Positions 1 through 9,305 of a DNA stretch of 36,704 bases are shown here, piece by piece. The notes beneath the pieces are model-generated. The model saw only the letters and a program-made list of their open reading frames with translations. It was not told where the DNA came from and searched no databases. The DNA comes from Chara braunii. Lineage: Eukaryota; Streptophyta; Charophyceae; Charales; Characeae. Where the stretch lies: NCBI GenBank assembly GCA_003427395.1, contig BFEA01000049.1, forward strand, positions 2,275,608 through 2,312,311. Direction: 5' to 3'. Position numbers and translations under genes: made by a program. The number at the start of each line of letters is the position of its first letter. The stretch's first letter is position 1.

Positions 1-57
<57 letters not shown>
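1..57. repeat. (CT)n microsatellite at window edge
   Basis: An uninterrupted CT dinucleotide tract runs from the window start. Shorter CT tracts recur at about 130-147 and 253-268, inside what looks like the far part of the element D LTR. The tract may mark the end of the LTR or lie within it; the window edge prevents a decision. Confidence 0.95.
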
Positions 58-60
<3 letters not shown>

Positions 61-485
61 GGCCGCTGATGCAGTGAAGTAAGGTAGCGAGAGGGTGAGA
101 AGGAGATAGTGGACTGAGAAGAGGAAGGACTCTCTCTCTCTCTCTTTCACGTGTCAAGTACTGACCTGTGAAGATGGCGCTGTGCTGCAGGTATCTCGAA
201 GATGAAGCTGGAGCAACGGCACTGCAGGTAAGTCTCCCTGGCCTTTGCCCAATCTCTCTCTCTCTCTAGTACTGCTCTAGCTCCTATGGCACCCAACGAT
301 GAAGACTACTGCTAATGCTACTATCACCCAACGCTGAAGACTACTGCTAGCGCTTCAACTACTACTGCAGTGCTCCTCCAGAGTGCTGTTGCCGAATCCT
401 GAAGACTACCTCCTGCCTCCTAAACTGCACGTGAAGTGTCTGGGAAGTACCTAGGAACTACCTGCAGCCGGCAGAGCGGGCCAGT

Positions 486-502
486 CTTATATAGTGCTGG
501 CC
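486..502 (-). promoter_or_regulatory. LTR core promoter, TATATAAG
   Basis: On the minus strand GGCCAGCACTATA runs into TATATAAG. The same 13-nt GGCCAGCACTATA occurs at 22,879-22,891 in the LTR of element A, where it also leads into a TATA box. This points to a shared core promoter in two elements whose LTRs otherwise look unlike. Confidence 0.55.
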
Positions 503-728
503 CGTCCAGGAGTCTGCTCTTGCCAATGCCAAAACGTGCCAAACTCTGGGGTTGAAGCTCAAACGAAGGTTGTCTTCAAAATAGGCCAAAAATGGCCTGG
601 GCTAAAACCCTGGTCTCGTGCATGAGTTTCAGGGCAGGTCAATGTTATGAGGGCCTGAAAATGGCCCTCAGTTTCAGGCTGAAAAGATTCATGGTTGGAA
701 AGGCCCTGATTTAGGCTGAAACGACATA

Positions 729-820
729 GGGCCTGTAGGCCCTTGTTTTCAAGCTTTCAGGCTGAAACAACACAGGGCCTGTAGGCCCTTGTTTTCAAGC
801 TTTCAGGCTGAAAACAACAT
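729..820. repeat. 46-bp direct tandem repeat, two copies
   Basis: Copies at 729-774 and 775-820 are nearly identical. Each begins GGGCCTGTAGGCCC and contains CAAGCTTTCAGGCTGAAA. They sit in the promoter-upstream part of the element D LTR. LTR enhancers are often short tandem duplications, so an enhancer role is possible but not shown. Confidence 0.8.
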
Positions 821-868
821 GGGTTTGAAAATGGCCCGTGCAGCATGTTGCAGGCGCAGCATGTAACA

Positions 869-880
869 CCCCCCCCTCCT
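869..880 (-). promoter_or_regulatory. polypurine tract (PPT) of element D
   Basis: On the minus strand the pol frame ends in a TAA at 882-880, followed directly by a G-rich run of the form AGGAGGGGGG and then the LTR start TGTTAC. This is the standard plus-strand priming site of an LTR retrotransposon. The stop codon abuts the PPT. Confidence 0.75.
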
Positions 881-2078
881 TATGAAGCCAATTCGGGTCG
901 AGGGCGAAGCTGATGATCTGAAGGTCGTACCTGGACGCGGGTGCGATGTGGAGCCGAAGATACCGGCTTACCTTGCATCTTGCGTTTGTAGCGTGCGAGA
1001 ACATCTGGAGCTGTTGCTTGGAGTTCCGCACGGGTCAACCAACGGTCAACTTTGTGGGTGTAGTACGCAAAGTGTACCAAGTACTCGGTTGGCCTGTTGC
1101 CGTAGCGTCGCTGGGAGATGATGTCGCCAACCTCTTAAAATTGTCCATCGAGGGTGGGTCTTGGGATCGTCGCCCGGGGAAGTCGTCATGTTCCGCTGGC
1201 GTGTAAAGAGTCAACTTGGAGCAATGAAAGACCGGGCGGACGGCCAAGGGGGCGGGCACCTGAATGGTGAAAGAAGGTCCTTCAGGTGCATCCCCAGCGA
1301 GTGCCACGATCGACCAAGGCCCCATCCATTTCGGGAGGAGCTTGCGAGAGATATCTTGTTCGAGGCTGAATTCCACGGCGGAAACCCAGACAAGGTCGCT
1401 GACACGGAATGGACAGGGAAGACGCTGGCGATTGGCCTGTTGGCTCATGCGTTCCTGCATCTTTGCCATTTGGTCACGTGCCTTGACAAGGAGTTCTTGC
1501 ATCCGACGAATGAAGAGAAGATGGTTGTCGCTCTCAGCCGCCAGTGGAATGATTGTGTCCAATGGAGAAGTGACCTGTGTCGGGACTGGTGGGTCCCGAA
1601 TAACATCCCGCCACTCGAGAGCCTGTATATAGCCAAATTGTGCACGGCAGAGAAATCTAGAGTAAGGAGGCAAGAGAGGGAAAAGACAAAGGACTGGGCC
1701 GCCGGAAGGAATGATGCCTTCGGTTGAGAACCGTAGGGGGAAAGAACCAGTGACGGCAAGCAAGCGCGAGGACATGGACACATTCGAACATAGCATGAGG
1801 TTAGAAGGGTCATTGGAATTCAGCATGACAAAGTCCAAGGGGCCATTAACTTTGCAAATGCGGCACGACGAACGACAAGAGAGTAGGGAAGCCGAGAGGT
1901 GGACGATCCCGGCGGCCGTGGGACGCTTCAAAATAAGGGCCCAACGTGGGGGCCGCCTACGACAATTAAATGGAGTCAAAAGCGGCCCCATGTGAAAAAT
2001 AGGCCTCCGGGAGAAAATCGGAGTAGGAGGAGCTACTGTGGGAGATAAATAAAGGAAAAAGGAGGCTCCCATGGGCAT
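880..2078 (-). pseudogene. Ty3/gypsy pol: integrase C-terminal part with chromodomain-like tail (element D), frameshifted
   Basis: The integrase-type C-terminal region reads from about 1660 down to 1080. It has an FGYIQALEW stretch, a coiled segment LLVKARDQMAKMQERM, then LPCPFRVSDLVWV and RKLLPKWMGPW, the SH3-like fold after the Ty3 integrase core, then RPVFHCSKL. A frameshift near 1080 moves the frame; the second frame gives VHFAYYTHKVDRWLTRAEL and a TAP motif, a chromodomain-like tail, ending at the stop beside the PPT. The catalytic D,D,E core is absent because sequence beyond about 2000 is unrelated. The tail closely resembles that of element C (about 32,080-32,200). Such tails are thought to steer integration to chromatin. 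The part from 1700 to 2078 is open but not confidently retroviral. Not functional. Confidence 0.8.
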
Positions 2079-2319
2079 GAGGGAGCCATTATGGCAGTCT
2101 GAGATGTAACGGACTGCGCCATGGGCATAGGGATGGCCAAAAGTAAGAGGAATGACTTAGAAAAGGGCCTTAACGGCCACTTGACACTTGGCATGCTAGA
2201 AAAAGAAAGAAAAGAAAAGAAAAATGTGGGAGAATAAAAACAAAAGAGTGAGAGGGAGTGAGTGAGTTGGCTGTCAGTAGGGACTGCCAAAAGTAAGGAC
2301 TGGTAGGTCCCTACTGTCC
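1990..2319. repeat. Diverged duplicate block, copy 1
   Basis: This block matches 3405-3750 in order and spacing. Shared anchors are GAAAATCGGAG, a GGAGGCTCC-type motif followed by CATGGGCATG or TATGAGCATG, the GCAGTC..GAGAT.TAACGG hairpin, an AAAGAAAAGAAAAATG stretch and TAGGGACTGCC. No coding potential is recognised. The copy ends in a 10-bp inverted repeat (2275-2284 with 2307-2316) followed by a 28-nt A tract. Confidence 0.65.
2275..2316. repeat. 10-bp perfect inverted repeat before a poly-A tract
   Basis: CAGTAGGGAC (2275-2284) pairs with GTCCCTACTG (2307-2316) across a 22-nt loop. It is followed by A28 at 2320-2347. A hairpin next to a long A tract could be the end of a non-autonomous, retroposed element, but no second terminus was found. 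Confidence 0.7.

Positions 2320-2347
<28 letters not shown>
2320..2347. repeat. poly-A tract (28 nt)
   Basis: An uninterrupted run of 28 A. A shorter A run lies at 2462-2477. It could be a retroposon tail or simple slippage. Confidence 0.95.
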
Positions 2348-2355
<8 letters not shown>

Positions 2356-2483
2356 TGCCTTAACGGTAAAAAACGGCCACTTGGGGAGATACATCCGTGA
2401 CCAGATACATTTTGGAATATGGCGGTCGCAAAGGATTTTGATTTTCTCTTAATTTTGCAGAGAAAAAAAAAAAAAAATCAAAG

Positions 2484-2834
2484 CCCCATGCAACCGAAAT
2501 ACAACGGACTACATGGGGGAGGAGAAACACATGTTTTAGGTGCATCCAAAGTCAAAATTGAGCCCGGATACATTTGGAAGTTGGCCGTTTTTTTTCTTTC
2601 AATTGAGGGCTAGTTGTGGGGCAATGGGGCTAAACAATTAAACCCCATTGCAGTCCGAGTTACAACGGACTGCATAGGGAAGGGAAAACACATGTTTTAG
2701 GGGCATCCGGGACCAATATTGAGCCCGGATGCACTTGAAATTTGAGCGCTTCATTTTCTTTCAGTTGGGGCGAGTTGTGGGGCTATGGAACTAGGAAAAT
2801 GACCATAATTGCAGTCCAAGAAATATTGGATTGC
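2484..2834. repeat. ~160-bp degenerate tandem repeat with a hairpin in each unit
   Basis: Unit 1 starts near 2484, unit 2 near 2644 and a partial unit 3 near 2805. Units 1 and 2 share, in order, ACAACGGACT, AACACATGTTTTAGG, a GGGCATCC-like motif, TTGAGCCCGGAT and a T-rich stretch ending in GTTGTGGGGC. The GCAGTCC..hairpin positions (2650 and 2811) are 161 bp apart. No coding frame is shared between units. Confidence 0.75.
2650..2673. repeat. Perfect 8-bp inverted repeat GCAGTCCG/CGGACTGC
   Basis: GCAGTCCG and CGGACTGC flank an 8-nt spacer. Imperfect versions lie at 2094-2117 (one mismatch), 2811-2834 (one mismatch), about 2491-2511 and 3515-3535. The motif recurs across both duplicate blocks and the tandem units, so it is an old component of this repeat family. 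Confidence 0.8.
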
Positions 2835-3353
2835 ATAAGGATGCCTAGGCTGAGAGAAAATGGACCATGGCAAACCCAAAAGGCTAGAAAAAAATGATTT
2901 CGGCATGGGGCAAATAAAGACGGTAAACGGCAACCGTGAGATGAGATCTTGCGGCCAAGGATAATCGACATACATGGGGCACCTAAGGAAGGGATATTGG
3001 AACCACCAAGGACAAGGAGGTCCCAAAATAAAAATGGAACATCATCCGGGACGTTGCCGGGGACTAAGTGGACCCAAATAATAATAGTCGAAAAAACGGG
3101 ACACGCGCCGGCGGGAGTACCGGCGGGACAAAAAAAATGGAACTAGCACGGGGAGAGTGGCGGGGACTTGAGTTGTCCCAAGGTAACCACGAGCCAACAT
3201 GAGGAATGGACACGCAAAGCGAGCGGCACCGTCGAGATCAAAATCTAGACGGTGAAAGATATTGGCACCACTAGTGCAGGCACTAGTGGGATCAAGAGGG
3301 AGGACCGTGAGAGAAAATAAAGCAAAATAATGGTGTTGGGAGGGATGTCCAGC

Positions 3354-3373
3354 AGTCCGAGATATCTCGGACT
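3354..3373. repeat. 20-bp perfect palindrome
   Basis: AGTCCGAGAT is followed directly by its own reverse complement ATCTCGGACT, with no spacer. It is the symmetric form of the GCAGTCCGA motif found elsewhere in 2.1-3.5 kb. Confidence 0.9.
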
Positions 3374-3404
3374 AACTAGGCATAAGAAAATGGAGCCTCA
3401 ATGG

Positions 3405-3750
3405 GCTCAACGTGGGAAAAAGGCTGTCCAAAGAAAATCGGAGCAAAGGGGGCTCAAAATTGGGACTAACGGAGGCAAAATGGAGCCTCCTATGAGCATG
3501 GAGGTGTCATTATTGTAGTCCGAGATATAACGGCCAACTGCTGAGTTTGAATTTGGCCATGGATGAGGATCCATGGCCTAGAAAAAGACTCAACAGCTAT
3601 TTGACACTTATCACATCAGAAATAGAATAAAAGAAAAGAAAAATGAGAGAAAATGGAGGCAGAGGGAGACAAAAGGGGAGAAAAGAGTGGAGGAGAATGT
3701 GTTGGCCTATTGGGACCTGCACAGTAGGGACTGCCAGGTACCTACTATGA
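3405..3750. repeat. Diverged duplicate block, copy 2
   Basis: Counterpart of 1990-2319, about 1.42 kb downstream in the same orientation. It ends with TAGGGACTGCC and a weaker version of the terminal inverted repeat. The intervening 2834-3405 segment is purine-rich and has no recognised gene. Confidence 0.65.
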
Positions 3751-4130
3751 CCTCATCCCTCCAAGATTCAAGGAGGGCAATCCGGAATGCAGAGATATGA
3801 CCCTTGGGGAAATATCTCCACAAATTCTGAATTAAAAAAGACAAAATCAAGAGAAAATGCAAAGGGAAAATGACCGGTTTTCTTTTGGACCATGGATATG
3901 AGATTCAGATCCACGGAGGAGGGAATATGGTTGTTTTTTATGAGGCCTACCCAAACGGCCAACTCCGGAATGAGTTGGCAGCCCAAAATGGAAAGAAACA
4001 AAAGAGAGAAAAGAACAAAACTGTGTATTTGGCCCAAAAAGAGGGCCAGATGTACAAAAAATTGAAAAGGAGAGCTTAGGGGTTCAAATTTGAAGCAAGG
4101 ACTACTTGGGGGTGACACAGAATATTGTTG

Positions 4131-4157
4131 GCCTTGGATCTCAGCCAGATCCAAGGC
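4131..4157. repeat. Perfect 10-bp inverted repeat
   Basis: GCCTTGGATC (4131-4140), loop TCAGCCA, GATCCAAGGC (4148-4157). It is one of several unrelated strong hairpins within 4.1-4.5 kb. Confidence 0.9.
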
Positions 4158-4225
4158 TGAAACAACACCGAGGCATGGGAAAATACCTCGGCCCACCGAA
4201 AATGGGGTAGAAACTAAAAAATCGA

Positions 4226-4250
4226 GAAAAAGGCCCACTAGGCCTTTTTC
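4226..4250. repeat. Perfect 10-bp inverted repeat
   Basis: GAAAAAGGCC (4226-4235), loop CACTA, GGCCTTTTTC (4241-4250). The right arm ends in a T run, which superficially looks like an intrinsic terminator, but a bacterial terminator is not expected in this DNA. Confidence 0.9.
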
Positions 4251-4261
4251 TTTCAAGTGTG

Positions 4262-4296
4262 GTTGCCCCTTGGGTATTAGGACCCAAGGGGGCAAC
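4262..4296. repeat. 14-bp inverted repeat with one bulge
   Basis: GTTGCCCCTTGGGT (4262-4275), loop ATTAGG, then ACCCAAGGGGGCAAC (4282-4296). It pairs fully apart from one extra G. Confidence 0.9.
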
Positions 4297-4335
4297 ATTT
4301 TGAAAATGAAAAAGAGGTTGAAGGAGGCCAAGAGG

Positions 4336-4366
4336 CAATCCGAGTTAGTACCAACCACTCGGACTG
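4336..4366. repeat. 10-bp inverted repeat, one mismatch
   Basis: CAATCCGAGT (4336-4345) and ACTCGGACTG (4357-4366) pair at 9 of 10 positions. The sequence repeats the GTCCGA/TCGGAC theme of 2.1-3.5 kb. Weaker arms follow at 4385-4400 (GAGGT/ACCTC) and 4425-4457 (TGCCTTG/CAAGGCA). Confidence 0.8.
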
Positions 4367-4457
4367 TATGTACTTGGCCAAAATGAGGTCCGGGTACCTC
4401 CGGAAGGGGCTAGTGATGAAATTTTGCCTTGGGGGTACCTCGGTTCACCTCAAGGCA

Positions 4458-4968
4458 CATGGGGAGGCCCATGGGCTGGCCGGAGTGTTGGTTTCAGCCT
4501 ACATAAGCTGAGGATTCAGTCTGCCACACTCACATTTGCATGAGGAGTGCCCATGCTGCCTAAGTGAGCTCATAGGAACACTCTTTCACTTGGAGAGAGG
4601 AGAGGGGAACCCCTGCCAGTTTGGGAGCTTAGAGGAGACTATGAGCTAGTGGAGGGAGCTCTAGAGGTTAGTGGTAGTGAGGCTGGCCTAGGGAGGTGAT
4701 CCGTCATAGCCCTATGCTGTGAGGAAGGGAGAGAGGCTAGAGGGAGTCCCATTAGCCCTCCTAGACGGGAGGACTCCATAGCCATAGTGGAAGAAGCTTT
4801 CCATAGCTTGGGTGAGGTTGAGAAAGGAAGGAGAGAAGGGCTCGAGGAAGGAGAAAGCCATAGCCAAGGTGGTACTTGTACAAAGAGGGGAGAAGCTTCA
4901 TCAAGGTTGGTGATCCATCTCCAAGACTCCAAGGAGGTGAGTGGAAAGGAGGAGGTTGCCCCTCTTCC
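4458..4968. other. No gene recognised
   Basis: Purine-rich plus-strand sequence. Open frames exist, but they are compositional (Ser/Glu/Gly-rich) and match no family I recognise. A TATA-like ACATAAG lies near 4501. An LTR remnant is possible but unsupported. Confidence 0.4.
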
Positions 4969-5130
4969 TCTTCTTCTTCTTTCCCTTCTTCCTCTTTTTC
5001 TTCTTCTTCCTCTTTACCTTCTTTTTCTTCTTCTTATTCCTCGTCCTCCTTCTTCTTCCTCTTCCTCCTTTTCTTCCTCTTCTTCTCCTTCTTCTTCTTG
5101 TCATTCCTCTTCTTCTTCATCTTCCCCCTC
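4969..5130. repeat. Polypyrimidine (TTC/CTC)n tract
   Basis: An almost pure pyrimidine tract of TTC, CTC and CCT triplets. Because it is triplet-like it gives open frames in all phases (poly-Ser, Phe/Leu or Arg/Lys), which should not be taken as proteins. Long polypurine/polypyrimidine tracts can form triplex DNA. Confidence 0.9.
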
Positions 5131-5284
5131 TCATCTCTCCCCTCCTAACCCTCCAATGGTCTCTCATCTACATTCCTTTTCTCTCTCCCTTCATTGTTTC
5201 TCTCTCCATAAGGACTTTTCGAAGCTTAGAGTAGATGGTAGGGATCCTTCTCACTAGTAATGATTTCCTCACGGGCTCATCCTT

Positions 5285-6113
5285 CACTCCCATGTGAATC
5301 GCCACTTCTCCCCTTGTGATTTCATGCATTTGGGTGAGTTACACTCACTCTTTTCTCACTTTCTCTCCTCTTCTTCGCTTAGGAGCAAATCGCAACTCTT
5401 GTTTTTGCTTAATCTAGTGTTTAGATGATGATTCCCTCTTGTTTAGTCCACTTTTTCACTCCCATGTGAATCGCCACTTCTCCCCTTGTGATTTCATGCA
5501 TTTGGGTGAGTTACACTCACTCGTTTATCACTTCCTCTCCTCTTCTTCACTTAAGAGCAAATCGCAACTCTTATCTTTGCTTAATCTAGTGTTTTGGTGA
5601 TGACTACCTCTTGTTTAGTCCATTTCTTCACTCCCATGTGACTCGCCACTTCTCCCCTTGTGATGTCATGCATTTGGGTGAGTTACACTCACTCTTTTCT
5701 CACTTTTTCTCCTCTTCTTCACTTAGGAGCAAATCACAACTCTTGTCTTTGCTTAATCTAGTGTTTTGGTGATGACTACCTCTTGTTTAGTCAATTTCTT
5801 CACTCCCATGTCAATCACCACTTCTCCCATTGTGATTTCATGCATTTAAGTGAGTTACACTCACTCTTTTCTCACTTCTCACCTCTTCGTCACTTAGGAG
5901 CAAATCGCAACTCTTGTCTTTGCTTAATCTAGTGTTTTGGTGATGATTACCTCTTGTCTAGTCAATTTCTTCACTCCCATGTGAAGCGCTACTTCTCCCC
6001 TTATAATTTCATGCATTTGAGTGAGTTTCACTCACTTTTTTCTCATTTTCTCTCCACTTTTTCACTTAGGAGCAAATCACAACTCTTGCTCATGCTTGTT
6101 CTAGTGTTTTGAT
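5285..6113. repeat. 172-bp tandem repeat, five copies
   Basis: The anchor CACTCCCATGT starts at 5285, 5457, 5629, 5801 and 5972, giving periods of 172, 172, 172 and 171. Each unit contains CACTTCTCCC, TTTCATGCATTT, GAGTTACACTCACTC, AGGAGCAAATC and a CTTAATCTAGTGTTT segment. Copies differ by scattered substitutions. The length is in the range typical of centromeric-type satellites, but five copies is short. No coding frame survives across units. Confidence 0.9.
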
Positions 6114-6149
6114 GGTTCCTTTCACCTACTTTGCTCAATTTTCTCACAT

Positions 6150-6788
6150 GGTGGCATTCCGTTGCATTCTTGGTTATATTCATGAGCTTCAAGCATGTGT
6201 TTGAGCAAGTCTCACTCACATGCATGACTCATCTCTCACATGATGACATTACGTTTCATTCTTGGTTGCATTTATGAGCCTCAAGCCTATGTTTGAGCAT
6301 GCATGACTCATCTCTCAGGTGATGACATTTCGTTTCATTCTTGGTTGCATTCATGAGCCTCGAGCCTGTGTTTGAGCAAGTCTGACTCATATGCATGGCT
6401 CATCTCTCACGTGATGACATTTCGTTTCATTCTTGGTTGCATTCATGAGCCTCAAGCATGTGTTTGAGCAAGTCTAACTCACATTCATGGCTCAACTCTG
6501 ACATGATGATGTTCCGTTGCATTCTCGGTTGTATTCATGATCTTCAAGCATGTGTTTGAGCAAGTCTCACTCACGTGCATGGCTCAACTCTAAGATGATG
6601 TTCCATTGCATTCTTGATTGTATTCATGAGCTTCAAGCATGTGTTTGAGCAAGTCTCACTCACATGCATGGCTCAACTCTCACAAGATGATGTTCCATTG
6701 CATTTTTGGTTGCCTTCATGGGCTTGAAGCATGTGTTTGAGCAAGTCTCACTCACATGCATGACCCTTCTTTCACATGAACAGTGTTC
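6150..6788. repeat. 92-bp tandem repeat, about seven copies
   Basis: The anchor CGTT(G/T)CATTCTTGGTT recurs near 6160, 6252, 6331, 6423, 6515, 6604 and 6696. Periods are 92, 79, 92, 92, 89 and 92, so one unit has a 13-bp deletion and another a 3-bp deletion. Units share CATGTGTTTGAGCAAGTCT and CATGCATGGCTCA. The array abuts the 172-bp array on its left and the 91-bp array on its right. Confidence 0.88.
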
Positions 6789-8067
6789 CGATTCCCACTT
6801 GGCGGTTCTACTTCTCCTATACATGTATTCCCACTACTTACACTCTCATTTTGTCAAGTTCATGCCCTTGGTAATACTCCGTTTCATACTTGGTTGCTCT
6901 ACTACTCATACACTTGTGCTTTCACTACTCACACCCCCATTTTGTCAAGTTCATGCATTTGGTAGTGTTCCGTTTCATACTTGGCTGCTTTACTACTCAT
7001 ACACTTGTGCTTCCACTACTCACACCCCCATTTTGTCAAGTTCATGCATTTGGTAGTGTTCCGTTTCACACCTGGCTGATCTACTACTCACACACATGTG
7101 CTTTTATTACTTGCACTCTCATTTTGTAAAGTTTATGCCCTTGGTAGTGTTCCGGTTCACACTTGGCTGTTCTTCTACTCATACACTTGTGCTTTCACTA
7201 CTCACACTCTCGTTTTGTCAAGTGCGTGCCTTTGGTAGTGTCCCGATTCTCACTTGGTTGTTCTACTGCTCATGTAGATGTGCTTTCGTTACTCACACTC
7301 TCATTTTGTCAAGTTCATGCCTTTGGTAGTGTTCCGTTTCACACTTGGCTGATCTACTACTCATATACATGTGCTTTCACTGCTTGCACTCTCATTTTGT
7401 AAAGTTCATGCCCTTGGTAGTGTTCCGGTTCACACTTGGCTGTTATACTAATACACTTGTGCTTTCACTACTCACACTCTCGTTTTGTCAAGTTCGTGCC
7501 TTTGGTAGTGTTCTAGTTCTCACTTGGTTGTTCTACTACTCATGTACATGTGCTTGCGTTACTACACTTTCGTTTTGTCAAGTGCGTGCCTTTGGTAGTG
7601 TTCCGGTTCTCACTTGGTTGTTCTACTACTCATGTAGATGTGCTTTCGTTACTCACACTCTCATTTTGTCAAGCTCATGCCTTTGGTAGTGTTCCGTTTC
7701 ACACTTGGCTGATCTACTACTCATATATATGTGCTTTCACTACTTGCACTCTCATTTTGTCAAGCTCATGCCCTTGGTAATGATCCGTTTCACACTTGGC
7801 TGTTCTACTACTCATACACGTGTGCTTTCACCACTCACCCTCTCATTTTGTCAAATTCATGTCTTTGGTAATGTTCTGTTTCACACTTGGCTGTTCTACT
7901 ACTCATACACTTGTGCTTTCACTACTCACACCCCCGGTTTGTCAAGTTCATGCATTTGGTAGTGTTCCGTTTCACACTCAGCTGATCTACTACTCATGTA
8001 CTTGTGCTTTCACTACTTGCACTCTCAATTTGTCAAGTTCATACCTTTGGTAATACTCCGTTTCACA
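6789..8067. repeat. 91-bp tandem repeat, about fourteen copies
   Basis: The unit starts GTTCCGTTTCACACTTGGCTG and continues through ACTACTCATACACTTGTGC, TTTCACTACTCACACTC and TTTTGTCAAGTTCATGCC. Since 91 is not a multiple of three, a single unit yields overlapping open frames that shift at each repeat; these frames are artefacts. The unit head resembles that of the preceding 92-bp units (GTTCCGTTGCATTCTTGGTTG), while the rest differs. Confidence 0.9.
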
Positions 8068-8347
8068 CTTGGCTGCTACTGTTGTCGGATGGGTGACCGA
8101 CGCTTGGCTACTATTGCTGCGGGATGGGTGACTGGCACTTGGCTGCTACTGCTGTGGGATGGGTGACCGACGCTTGGTTGCTACTGCTGTGGGATGGGTG
8201 ACTGCCACTTGGCTGCTACTGCTGTGGGATAGGTGATCGACACTTGGCTGCTACTGCTGCGGGATGGGTGATTGGCACTTGGCTGCTACTTCTGTGGGAT
8301 GGGTGACCGACACTTGGCTGCTACTACGGTGGGATGGGTGACCGGTC
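8068..8347. repeat. 35-bp minisatellite, eight copies
   Basis: CTTGGCTGCTACTGCTGTGG followed by GATGGGTGACCGACG repeats at 8068, 8103, 8138, 8173, 8208 and onward at exactly 35 bp. The array begins exactly where a 91-bp unit reads CACACTTGGCTG, so it appears to have grown from the CTTGGCTG head of the neighbouring unit. Confidence 0.9.
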
Positions 8348-8392
8348 TTGGCTGCAAATGTTGTGGGTTCCCTTGTTGCTGATCAGTCTTTT

Positions 8393-9030
8393 TCTTCATT
8401 TAGTAATGTGGCGGTTTCTTCCTAGTTGTTCCGTGACTCGTGCATGTGTAGGTTGTAGGTCTTTTGCTGTTGTTCAGTCCTTCCTTCACTTAGTAATGTG
8501 GCAGTTGCTTCCTAGCTGTCCTGTGACTCATGCATGTGTATGTTGTAGGTCCTTTGCTGCAGTTTAGTCTCTCCTTCACTTAGTGATGTGGCGGTTGCTT
8601 CCTAGCTGTTCCGTGACTCATGTATGTGTGTGTTGTGGGTCTTTTGCTGTTGTTCAAGTATTTCCTTCACTTAGTGATGTGGCGGTTGCTTCTTAGCTGT
8701 TCCGTGATTCATGCATGTGTATGTTGTAGGTCCTCTGCTGCAGTTAAGTCTTTCCTTCACTTAGTGGTGTGGCGGTTATCTCCTAGCTGTTCCGTGACTC
8801 ACGTGTGGATGTGTTGTAGGCCGTTTGCTGCTGTTCAAGTCTTTCCTTCACTTAGTGATGTGGCGGTTGCTTCCTAGCTGTTCTGTGACTCGTGTATGTG
8901 TGTGTTGTGGGTTTTTTGTTGTTGTTCAAGTCTTTCCTTCACTTGGTAATGTGGCGGTTGCTTCCAAGTTGTTCCGTGACTCATGTCTGTGTGTGTTGTA
9001 GGTCCTTTGCTGCAGTTCAGTCTTTCCTCA
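8393..9030. repeat. 90/91-bp tandem repeat, seven copies
   Basis: GTGGCGGTTGCTTCC recurs at 8408, 8498, 8588, 8679, 8769, 8860 and 8951 (periods 90, 90, 91, 90, 91, 91). Units share CCTTCACTTAGTGATGTGG, CTAGCTGTTCCGTGACTCA and TGTTGTAGGTC. The 90-bp pairs make a short in-frame 30-residue repeat, but the 91-bp steps break it, so coding is unlikely. Confidence 0.9.
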
Positions 9031-9109
9031 CTCAATGATGAATCGATTCGGATCTTGAACAGGGGATGGTAGGTCAAGTATGGGTAAGGCTTAATTAGGA
9101 TTAGGGAGT

Positions 9110-9245
9110 TCTTTCTCTCTCTCTCCCCCTTTCTCCCTCTCTCTCTCTCCCTCTTCTTCTATCTCTTTGTCTCTCTCTCCCCCCCTCTCTCTTTCTCTCC
9201 CCCTCTCTCTCTCTCTCTCTTTCCCTCTCTCTCCCTCTCTCTCGT
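9110..9245. repeat. CT-rich microsatellite
   Basis: Imperfect (CT)n and CCCT tracts follow the last 90-bp unit, ending before CCTTCAACCTTC. It separates the satellite mosaic from the putative element E LTR. Confidence 0.9.
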
Positions 9246-9305
9246 TCCCCTTCAACCTTCTTCCCTTCCACCACTTGGCATATAACTAACCCTTCACCAC
9301 TTACT

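Larger units (their letters stand above)
58..868 (-). mobile_element. 3' LTR (partial) of Ty3/gypsy element D
   Basis: Read on the minus strand, a polypurine tract at 880-869 is followed at once by TGTTACATGC, a canonical LTR start with its outer base at 868. Within it, at 493-486, is a TATA box (TATATAAG) preceded by GGCCAGCACTATA, the expected layout of an LTR core promoter. Two 46-bp direct repeats (729-774 and 775-820) carry GGGCCTGTAGGCCC, itself a short inverted repeat. The far end of the LTR (the CA end) is not identified and may lie outside the window. The LTR identity is inferred from position and end motifs; no second LTR copy is present for comparison. Confidence 0.7.

Noticed and set aside
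1161-1727. 188-residue plus-strand frame
   Set aside because: It is the antisense shadow of the element D integrase region, which has recognisable motifs on the minus strand.
2094-2834. Terminal inverted repeats of a DNA transposon (GCAGTCC motif)
   Set aside because: The motif recurs at irregular spacing as local hairpins in each unit, not as a pair of termini with a target duplication.
4226-4250. Rho-independent terminator (GC hairpin plus T run)
   Set aside because: The hairpin is real, but the DNA is eukaryotic and no transcript ends there; recorded as an inverted repeat only.
4787-5257. 156-residue frame with poly-Ser/Leu/Pro and other frames with Arg/Lys runs
   Set aside because: The sequence is a polypyrimidine triplet tract, open in several frames and on both strands; the composition alone explains it.
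6706-8053. Series of overlapping 60-116-residue open frames rich in Phe, Leu, Ser, Cys and His
   Set aside because: They are translations of a 91-bp tandem repeat. The period is not a multiple of three, so the same peptide reappears in shifting frames; there is no sign of a real protein.
5285-9030. Possible CRISPR array
   Set aside because: Units are directly adjacent with no unique spacers, in a eukaryotic-type context with no cas genes.
8334-9077. Open frames with repeated CRSFAAVQ-type peptides on both strands
   Set aside because: Produced by the 90/91-bp array; the 91-bp steps destroy the frame.
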